Shown here one piece after another: positions 55,841 through 64,000 of a stretch of DNA of 64,000 bases (its first letter is position 1; each line of letters starts with the position of its first letter). The notes under the pieces are model-generated. The model was not told the DNA's origin, did no database searches, and worked only from the letters and a program-made list of their open reading frames with translations. The DNA lies in assembly GCA_013368315.1 (NCBI GenBank), contig JAACJM010000099.1, positions 239,302 to 303,301 on the forward strand. Reading direction: 5' to 3'. The translations under genes and the position numbers were made by a program. This DNA comes from Tetrapyrgos nigripes. Lineage: Eukaryota; Basidiomycota; Agaricomycetes; Agaricales; Campanellaceae.

Positions 55841-58800
55841 TTACATCTCTACACCCGTCGTCAATACTGCATCATCTTCGGTATCTATGTCATCTATGTT
55901 GAGAGTCAATGTTGGGAGATTCTCTACTCGCTCCAACACCTTCACTGCGTGATGTCTTAGTTCAGACCGGTGATCTTCTATGTGTTGTGCCCGCCTCAGG
56001 CAGAATGAGCTTTGCTGATGGGCATATGCATTGAGCCCTTCTTCCAGGGCCCCATCTCTAGTTACCATTCCAGGCCTGCTGACCTTCCTGTCCATCCACC
56101 ACCCTGCCTTCCATCTCATGTAAGCCGACATACGTCTCAACTCTTCACTGAGAAGCATCACTTCCTCCTTTCGGTGAAGCATTCGCGCACGTGCTTTGCA
56201 CCACTCAATACGAATCACTGGGAAGGTCAAAATCAAAGATCAGAATCAAAATATCGAGGTCCAAAGCCGAATTTGTCCCCCACCAGTTATGAACTCCGGA
56301 TCATCTTCTGAAGGAGTAGTACCATACCAAATCCATGACAGGGTCCGACTCCCCTCCCCTCGCACCTGGGATACTATGCCCTGGTCTACTAGATATTCTT
56401 CGTCGTCATCCTCTGGAGTGAAGACACCTTGTCTTCGCAATCTGTCCAACCTTGCATTTCGTTGAGCTTGCTCTTCCCTATTCAGAGCCCTTTCGTTTAT
56501 TCCTCGGCAATCTTCATCTCGTAGCTCTGCCAACTGAAGCTCCCATTCACCCGGCCCCCGAAGTCGCCAGAGAGCCGCTCTAGCATGTCGGTACCAGATC
56601 TTTTGGCTATGAATTCGAATATCAATTTGCCGAAGCACACCACCAGCCCGTGTGCTTTCCACCTGCCCTGAAAGATTCCTCAGTTTGAAGCGTGTTGCCG
56701 TAGTTCGAGCTCGCAGCCCATCCTGAATCGCCTCCAGTGCATCCAATGCCTCCCCCTGCCGCATTCTCGCTTCCACCTCAGGTAATTCACCCAGGCAAGC
56801 TCTGGCCCGAGAACTGGCACTTCCGCTGTCTGATGGAAGGAACAGTGGAAATTTCTCCGGATGGGTCAGATCTGGATCATTGATCCGATCCATGTCACCT
56901 GGACTCAGAACGTCGGCCAGACCGGGCATCAGCAATCGTTGGAGCGCACGAAACTGGAAAATACGTTTGAAAAGTGATGAGCGTCTCCGGTGTAATTCCA
57001 ATTGTTGAGTTGGGGTGAGTATAGTATTCACAGTAGTGAACAGGGCAAGGTTTCGTCTGAAGAACGAGTTAGTATCAATAGTTACGGAGCTTGAAGAGAT
57101 ATATGTAATACACACTGAGCCTCCTGTAATTCAATACCCATAGCAATAAACCTCTGGGGACTCGAGGGATATCTCAACGCCCCCCCACTATTGAAATGGG
57201 CTGCTTCTTCCTCTGCCATCTCAAGCTGAATCAACTTGAGCTGGTCCTTGTTATCAGCTACGTTGTGTCATTGAGACCATTTTGCCCGCCACAAAACCAC
57301 ACTGACCTGCATTCTCATCCTCATATGGACATGGCAATTTGTTGTTGTCCTCCCAATCAATCACGCTTTGTTTCCAATGATCCAAATGTGATCTACCGAG
57401 ATTCTGTTCCAATCCAATATCAAAACGTCGAAAATCCTCGTAGAATTGATCAAATTCTTTGCATGCCGAAATCAAACGCTTGGCGAGCACTTTGTCTATA
57501 CACCCATGCATGAGCAAGTGAACAAAACTGGTGTTATGACTTACCGAGACTTTCCACATTCAAGTAATTATGAAATCCAAAGATATCATCAAGCATCTGA
57601 GCCCTGGCTCCTGGTCCCATCTCTTTCGTCTGTGCTGCTGCCTTGTTTGTAAGTGCCCAACCTTCCTCGATTACCTCTCCATGAGTTTCACCGCATCCCA
57701 GAGTATATTCAAAGTTAAACTTGGTGTGACACTTTGGCTGATGCGCCCGGAGATAAAACTTTGGTATCAAGAACTTTACATCGGTGTCCTTGAACCTGAC
57801 TTTGATGTCAGGGTCTAGGCCTTCCATTCGTGACCAGAAATTTCGACTCCACTGGCATGAAATATCGTAAGACACCACTATACAAAGATACTCCGTGTCC
57901 TTGATAGTGCACCAGAACACGAAATCGACATTGCAATATCTGAGCTCCCATCAGCCACTGAATCACAAGACATGTATTGCCGAAAATGCGTACCTCTCTC
58001 CTTTTTGTAAATCTCCAAGACCTGACGCCCGCCACATCCGATGTCAGCCGCAACAAACCCCAGCTACGCCACTGACCCGGAGGCCGACAACGTTCTTGAT
58101 ATTCGACAAGGTCATCGCTTGGAACCCGGAGCAATTGCTCATCTGATCACAACCATTGACATGAGGGCGAGAAACTATTGATATCAGGTTGACTCACATC
58201 CTCCTGGTCAACATGCTAACGCACATGTTCCTTATACAGTGAGCTTGGACAAAGATATGCGAAGCCATCACCCAATAAAGGACTTTTGTTCTCGTCTGAT
58301 ACAATACGATTACGCAATCGGAAATTTGCATCCAGAGCTAAGAAAAGCGTATAGAGATATCTGTGGCCATAACTGAATACAGGTATTTCGAGAAGGATTT
58401 TACCAGACTCACTGCAGCTCAGGTCCTTTAAGTTTCCAATCCACTGGCAAATTCTTTTCAGGAAGAGGACATGCTGGACACTCAATGGCCAGTTCTCCGA
58501 ACGAAGTACCTGCAATGCCAGACTCTGCATGCCCTCGGCCACCTCTTTTACACATTTTTAAGTTGCGCCACTGGACCGTTGCCCGAAGAAATGTGTTATA
58601 ACGATCCTGCACAAACCACACTCAGCCCACGTCGCATAGGAGGAAAAGCACACACCTTTGGTTCCATATGCTGACGTTCTTTGGTCATTAGAGCCAGCCC
58701 ACAGTAATAGTCGTAGGCAGGAAGCTTGCCGAGACAGTTCAGATGCTGAAAGAGACGCAAACAAGAGAAAGTGATTGCGGTCTGGGGATCTTTTGGTGTC

Positions 58801-59708
58801 GCTGGATACCACAATGTTCTGATGAGTTGAGTACGATGCTCTAGGGTCCCTCGACAGTGACAGAAGTTGACGTGAACGCGATGGATACCATTAGTGTGGA
58901 GCACAGTAAAATCGTGATGAGCTGAACGGGGATTAAAGCATCTGGACTGTGGCTGATGACCCAATTGAACTCGTAGACCCAAGTCATATAGATTGGCACC
59001 CTCAAAAAAGTGGCCGTTCCACACCTTTGCATTGATAAGTACATATGCAAGGGATATAAAATATTAGACTCACTTCTAACCAATGAAGAGGCAGTCGAGC
59101 ATGCCCCAAAACAATACAAGCTTTGCAGAACAACCCCAAGCCCATACATTCATCATCACAACAGCGGTAAATGCCTGTTGCCGTGCAGCTTCCACCTTCA
59201 CAAAATCCATCTGAACCACGTCGTCCCTCGACCCAAAGCATGTCCTCGAGGTAATCCTCACGAAACTCCAACCAGGCTTTGAGTGGATTGTCCTAGACAA
59301 GATGATTATACCGGGCCCATAGATGTATGTCATGATACTCACCGAATGTATGTTGTAATCCCGCTTGTTGACGCGAATGTGAGCAGCGTCCAGCGATTCT
59401 GCTTCACTCAGCTGTAGTAGTGGGGTGTCGTTTTCAATGGTATTCTCGGATGACCAGAAGAAAGAGAATTCGTCTGTTCCTGGATTTGGGGAGCCTGCAT
59501 CTTCCACATCCACCAGATCACTACTCGGTGGCAAGTCGTTTCCATCCCAGTCCAAATCAGACTGTGGCTCCAAATGAGATATCGCGAGATCTTCAGTAGA
59601 GAGGTGGGTGGTGGTGGATTCCAGTTGGCTGCTGACGTTTGAAAGACGAAACTGGGTGCTTGTCGCCTTGGGGGCACTCCAAAACATCTGTTTGTGCTTC
59701 TTAGACAT
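55841..59708 (-). CDS. KDZ (Kyakuja-Dileera-Zisupton) transposase, CxC2 type (1,102 aa)
   Basis: Eleven exons join in phase: 59708-59343, 59292-59074, 59024-58656, 58606-58413, 58360-58225, 58142-57994, 57939-57545, 57495-57307, 57257-57116, 57056-56284 and 56217-55841. Introns are 49-82 bp. The CxC2-like zinc cluster has Cys153, 158, 166, 167, 171, 178 and 181, His186 and His192. The transposase core follows: WNGHFFE, LGLRVQLGH, HVNFC, CPACPLPEKNLP, LFLALDANFRL, DLQKGERY, VVSYDISCQW (Asp503) and CGETHGEVIEE-W (about 560-572). These acidic residues are candidates for the RNase H-fold centre. A charged coiled-coil C-terminus with IEWCKARAR and EGLNAYAHQQ ends it. KDZ enzymes are fungal DNA transposases. 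At intron 5 the donor GTGCGT avoids a TAG that the longer reading would meet. The gene looks intact. Confidence 0.88.
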
Positions 59709-59780
59709 AATTGATAACAATTGTTCAGAGCTTCACCCATGTACATATACAGGCAAGTAAATAGCATACAGAAAGCAAAC

Positions 59781-60790
59781 CTAATCGGATTCAGATCCAT
59801 CTGAGTGTATGACAATGGGGCCGGTAGATGGCCTAACCGATGGCCCAACCGAAGGGGATGGATCCGGTGCCCAGTCCGAAATGACGGCCGCTCCTTCCAA
59901 GTCCTTGTCCCACGAGTCTTCGGCTGCGGAGGTCTGGCTATCAACAGTAACATGAGAAGTTGTTCTAACGCTTCTGGCTCCTCCAAAAAGCTGAGCAGCT
60001 AGTACACCAGGCATGATGCCATGTTCACTGTAGTAAGCCAGTCAACAGAATATTTCGCGACAATCAATGTACTACATACATGGTTCGGAATTGTGGTAGT
60101 GCTGTCACCTCAGCCGAACCGGCAGGATAAGCACGAACAACATCACTTGGATCTACAGCAAACTCGATATCTCCCTGAAAATCTGCAGCTTTGTACGAAA
60201 AAAACATGTTTGAAATGACCATTGCGGGGCCCTTGCAACACGGATTGGCCCTCAAGGACCTGGGCATATTCCTCCAGAGCGGCTTCAAAAGATGGGTAGG
60301 CCTTGCGAAAGGTGTCTTTCACTCCGACGACCAACGAATCAGCAATGGACCTACAAGTGGAAAAGATCAATTAGCATAGATAACCACATACGGGTCCCTG
60401 CATAGATTTATGGGTGTACTCACGGATGGGCAAAAAAGCCTACACGGGCTCCCACAATGCATTTTGCGAGTGATCATACACTTGTTCGCACGATGGAGGC
60501 TCTTTCCAGGCGTAGTATACACGGTAGAGGGTTGGGACCTGCATGGGGTGGCTGTATGGCTGGGGGTGGACTGGATCTGGGGAGTCGGTAACCGATTTTC
60601 GAGCATGGAGAGAGCGCGCGATGCTAAGAGTTGAGTTCGGATGAAAAGATGTCGAGTTTGCCATGGGAGCCACATTGACGTTTGCATTACCGGAGACGAG
60701 ATGGGGAGGCTGGTCCCTAGTTGGAGTCAGTTGCTCTGAGGAGCCCAACGAGATCCCAGCTGTGGTAGCATTCTCGATCACCACAGTGTT
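59781..60790 (-). pseudogene. Viroplasmin/RNase H1 N-domain-like gene with a frameshift
   Basis: Exons read 60790-~60460, ~60465-60424, 60350-60220, 60182-60080 and 60027-59781; introns from 60423 down are in phase. The domain-like part runs YRVYYAWKEP, then KCIVGARVGFFAHP, then LVVGVKDTFRKAYPSFEAAL, which has the G.F...V.GV...(F/Y)(K).(F/Y)(P)S..EA pattern of the viroplasmin-like fold at the N-terminus of RNase H1. The reading frame shifts by one base near 60,460 at an AAAA run. No intron fits, so it is a decayed gene or a sequencing error. The acidic Ser/Pro-rich C-terminus ends in SDGSESD. The first exon is uncertain. It lies 72 bp upstream of the KDZ start on the same strand. Confidence 0.5.
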
Positions 60791-61614
60791 CTGCAGATTA
60801 GCAATGTAAATGGTCAGTGCTGCAAGTGAGATCAGAACTAAAACGCAGTGAACCAAACGTAAAAGTACTTGCAAGCACCAGGGGTCAAAGTGATATAGTG
60901 ATGAGGAGGCGTACTGGTCATCGTTGTAGGGAATGAAATCAAACTAAGTTCAGAATTCGACAGTCAACGAAGTCGCATGTAGCAAACAGATGCAAACAAA
61001 AGTTTTATGATACCGATATTCAAATACAGGCCTACACATATCCAAGTGCCAGGGTCTGAGGCTACGCTATTACTTTGGGGACGACCACATGTGCACAAAC
61101 GTCTTTGGCGCATTGATACCGATATTGAAATACAGGCCTCTATCTAAGCTATTCCTTTGGGGATGACTACATGTGGGTTTTGGTCGGCACAGTGGCACTG
61201 GTGCAGAAAGTTCTGACAAGAAAGATCATAAGAGATGCAAATGGGATTATGTACTGCTGCGATCAGAAACGGTTTCCATGACCTGGAGATCTCGATATCA
61301 CTGCAGAGCGTTTAGGGAACGGTCGAAAGCGCTTTGAGGAAAAACTTACCGTTCCCCCTTCTGCAATACTGGAAAAGCTTGCTTGGCGCATGTGCAGCGG
61401 TCTATCTGTCTAGGGCAGCCACTCTGAAATGACGATTAATGGCAGTGTACTACTAGAACAAGAATTGGATAGGCATACCTTTCTCTCTGACTCGCCTGTT
61501 AGTGCCATTAAGTTTTGACCAGATGACATGATGGGGTTTGATAGACGTTGCGACAAAATACGGTTAGATTTATATAGTGGAACTACGCAAGCCCCTATTT
61601 GTTCATGTCACTAG
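60791..61614. repeat. Non-coding gap with a 106-bp direct repeat
   Basis: TACCGATATT(C/G)AAATACAGGCC occurs at 61,011 and 61,117, followed in both by CTATT.CTTTGGGGA(C/T)GAC and ACATGTG, so about 80 bp is duplicated with period 106. No gene is recognised here. Confidence 0.6.
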
Positions 61615-62384
61615 CTAGTAGGACCTGCTATCCCTCTGATACTGCAACTTTCTGCGATCATGCAGACGAGCAAGCTCTTCAACGCTAACCATAGTAGCAC
61701 ACTGCATATCCTCTACCCAGCCAACGTACATCCGCGCCTCACCAGTCCAATGTTCGATTTGTCGGCATGCCTTTGAGACCCCTTCTCGCTGATAAACCAT
61801 TGCTCCCATCTTTGAGAAGTCCTCCACAATTTTGGTGAGAACTCTTGAAGTCTCCTCGAGAACATTCAGAGAAGCATGGATGTTGCCTGTGTATTTATTG
61901 AACAGCATTTCAAACCACTTGAACGGTGTCGGCTGCAGCTGTCCCATCATATTGTCGTATCGAGTCTTGGCTTGCTTGAGGATCCTTGCGCTATAGGTAT
62001 ATCAGTATAATCGACGTACATCCATATACATATGTATGTAGACACACCTAGGCCAATCAGAACGGTGCATAAGTACATTTAGAACGCAACAATACCGGAA
62101 AGCAGACACACCTAGACTCTGGTGGCATAGTTTCCGATGCCTTTCTGCTACGCCTTGAGTGCTCCGCCTCCTTCAGTCGCTGCTCAGTCTGCTTTCTTTG
62201 TGTTTTCCTGTATGTCTTACGGCGAGCTTTATTGATGTGCGTGGCATTGCTGGAAAGAGTGTATTAATTTGCGAGGAACACCTGAAGAATGAGCAAGACC
62301 ATACCTGGCATAGTGTTTAGTGCTTTTACGGCGATTTGCCAGCAGTCGTTCTTCCTTGGTGCGATAGAGTTTGGGTCGAGGCAT
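61615..62384 (-). CDS. Small basic protein of the KDZ neighbourhood (197 aa)
   Basis: Three exons join in phase: 62384-62305, 62249-62112 and 61990-61615. The start at 62384 gives MPRPKLYRTKEERLLANRRK, followed by a very basic, helical region (residues 20-75) with KARRKTYRKTQRKQTEQRLK. This bZIP-like or basic-helix opening is familiar from short ORFs beside agaricomycete transposons, though I cannot name a family. The C-terminal part (80-197) is helical with Trp and aromatic residues (FKWFEMLFNKYTG, VYQREGVSKACRQIEHW). DNA binding is plausible from charge alone. Intron 2 (121 bp) is long for this window and could hide another exon. Confidence 0.6.
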
Positions 62385-62724
62385 GAGCGTCCGAATAGAA
62401 AAGCACATAACAAGCCCTGCAAATAGTGATTTCGTCTGACTTTTTCATTTCTTCAAATTTGTTCCTCAAAAAACTCTGACTACAGCTTTGAGATGAGCTG
62501 AGATGGAATATAGCATTTTCTAAGGCTTGCTCTCGTCGAGTGAGCCCCCACTGACAAAGTTCAACCCTCAAGCTGGCGAGGACTGTGTGTCAACATGCTC
62601 TAATGATGCCTAATGCTTATGGCTACTTGCTCTGGACTATACTCGATCTTAGTATCAAATCGCCCATTATGGTAAGCGGGCCAAACATATGTATATGTAC
62701 TTCAGCAGATAAACGAGTGTCAAT

Positions 62725-63702
62725 ATGGCCCCCGTGCTTCGTGAAAAATCCTCTCGTCATACCAAACTATCTCACCCGTCACCTTACAGCCCACGTCTCC
62801 CTCCGGTCTCTGGCTGTGCTTCTTCTGCGAGAATGGATCTTGCTGAGCCTCACAACGACACACTTGATGGTATTTTTTGTGGAGAGCAGGTTGAGAAGCA
62901 GTGGCATGGTGTCGGCAGTGTGTGTCCCCGCTTCTGGGACTTCGCAGTGGCAGGAGTAGGTGAGATACCATTGTACGTCGATGTTTCGTTTCTATTTTTT
63001 CAGTCTAGCTCTTGACCATTGCAACCGTGGTGCGTAGGGATATTCGAGTGCCTCGGGAATTCTGGTTTCCCAGAATTCCCCACGGCTTGCGCGAGGGTCG
63101 ACAGTGGTTGCAGCAGTACTTAACCACCATGCTTAGTGCACCAACGACTGAGGACGACTATGGCCAAGACCGAGATTACATGGACGCTGAGTTTGCTGAA
63201 ATGTTCGCAAAGGGTCTCCAATGCCGTGCTGACATCCGGAATGCCACTTACTCTTGGTGGGACCCCCCCACAGACTGTAAACCGCTCCCAGGAGAGCCAC
63301 TCGAGCCTAAGGAATGGTTTCGTATGAATGGTGAGGATCTCACATCACACCATTGATTTTAATTTGTCTGAACATGCGATTTTTGTGGCAGCCCAGCGGT
63401 GCCACGAGTACGGACCAACCCCCTACTTCTCAGGCTTCCAGATAGAATGTCGCCGGAAATTATACTTCTCCATCGCCGAAGACATGCATGAGGAGCTTGT
63501 GCACATCGAATCTTTCGTCCTCAAACTCGCCAGAGCACACAGTGCTGAAGTAGAGGGAAAATTTTGTGAGGACTTGCGTTCTCGGTTACAGGCTGCTAAT
63601 CAGCACTGCCATGAGGTTTGTCTAGAGCTAGCAGCATTGAAGGACATTTCGAAAGATCTCTTTTATCTTACAGTGGTCGCTTTGATTATTTGTAAGGAAT
63701 AG
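62725..63702 (+). CDS. KDZ-flanking coiled-coil protein A', related to protein A
   Basis: The exon ending at 63330 and the last exon (63392-63702) are secure: an in-phase intron (GTGAGG to GGCAG) lies just before AQRCHEYGP. An upstream exon probably starts at ATG 62725 and joins through an intron of about 60 bp, either GTAGGT to TCTAG or a close alternative; this join is uncertain. The middle has YSWWDPPTD and a LEPKEWF block. The C-terminal 90 residues are helical and charged. The WWDPP block, the (K)EW segment, the RCH motif straight after an intron and the helical tail all match protein A at 54,612. Function is unknown. Confidence 0.6.
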
Positions 63703-64000
63703 CTATACGTTTTATATACATGTCTACGATACGATGGTTCATTTCCGTAGGTTGGTAATTGTGGCGTCGAGGGCAGTGCCACAATACGAGGCGTTAGAAA
63801 ACTTTTCAATCACAGTTTTCAATCACCTCTATGCAATTATCAAATGCTAAACTGTTCATGTGTCACCCTCGTTAAACATCAATCTTAGATTTCGCAGCAC
63901 ATAGATGTACACACCCATATCTCAAAGGGTATACGTAGGGAACTCCGATCTCCTGCCTGAGACTGCCCCTGCGTCTGATCTCCAATTAGTGATGTGGGAA
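63703..64000. other. Right edge, no gene recognised
   Basis: After the stop of protein A' there is about 300 bp with no further frame or repeat match. If the KDZ element has a right end, it may lie here or beyond the window. Confidence 0.4.

Noticed and set aside
58143..58250. KDZ transposase called as pseudogene because of an in-frame TAG
   Set aside because: A GTGCGT donor and CAG acceptor remove the TAG and keep the reading frame, and the size fits the other introns.

Overview
The window reads as nuclear DNA of a basidiomycete fungus, most likely an agaricomycete. Genes are cut by many short GT-AG introns (about 49-120 bp). The recognisable proteins include an agaric-type F-box/LRR protein, a PC-esterase-like type II membrane protein and secreted FAD oxidases. 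The mobile elements (tnp2 CACTA, KDZ, hAT, MITEs) are typical of mushroom genomes. Nothing bacterial, viral or organellar was seen. It is a repeat-rich accessory region with few intact host genes.

0-9.4 kb holds a 145-bp tandem repeat, a 2.25-kb inverted-repeat element and AT-rich decayed DNA with a broken TE-associated gene. At 9.5-10.1 kb lies the 5' half of a PC-esterase gene, followed by two tRNA-like sequences. From 11 to 21.3 kb there is a tandem pair of FAD-linked oxidase genes (686 and 672 aa, both six exons, minus strand) with several duplicated, partly orphan, promoter copies. Between them sit a small NTF2/SnoaL-like gene and a 2.66-kb TIR element carrying a nested 749-bp MITE. 21.3-30 kb is mostly decayed: one unrecognised 322-aa ORF, a frameshifted ubiquitin-like gene and a decayed importin-beta (Kap121/IPO5) gene.

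At 30.2-32 kb is the complete PC-esterase-like gene (509 aa, five exons). Behind it come an F-box pseudogene, a 2.3-kb hAT element with a perfect 8-bp target duplication, a 3' fragment of the PC-esterase gene, a hairpin MITE, and a hAT transposase remnant with in-frame stops. An intact F-box/LRR gene (566 aa) lies at 41.2-42.9 kb, a second truncated importin copy near 45.5 kb, and a satellite of about ten 170-180-bp units at 46.6-48.4 kb.

The last 15 kb is the most gene-dense part. 48,712-54,258 is a structurally complete CACTA transposon: CACTGTG ends, AAT target duplication, an intact 998-aa tnp2 transposase and a divergent 435-aa accessory gene. Directly beside it is an intact-looking KDZ transposase gene (1,102 aa, eleven exons). 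It is surrounded by four small genes: two related coiled-coil proteins at the two ends, a viroplasmin/RNase H1-N-like gene with a frameshift, and a small basic protein. This cluster may be a KDZ element with a conserved cargo and is the best candidate for an under-described system. Exon structures were built by hand from splice signals, reading-phase continuity and family motifs; none is backed by transcripts.
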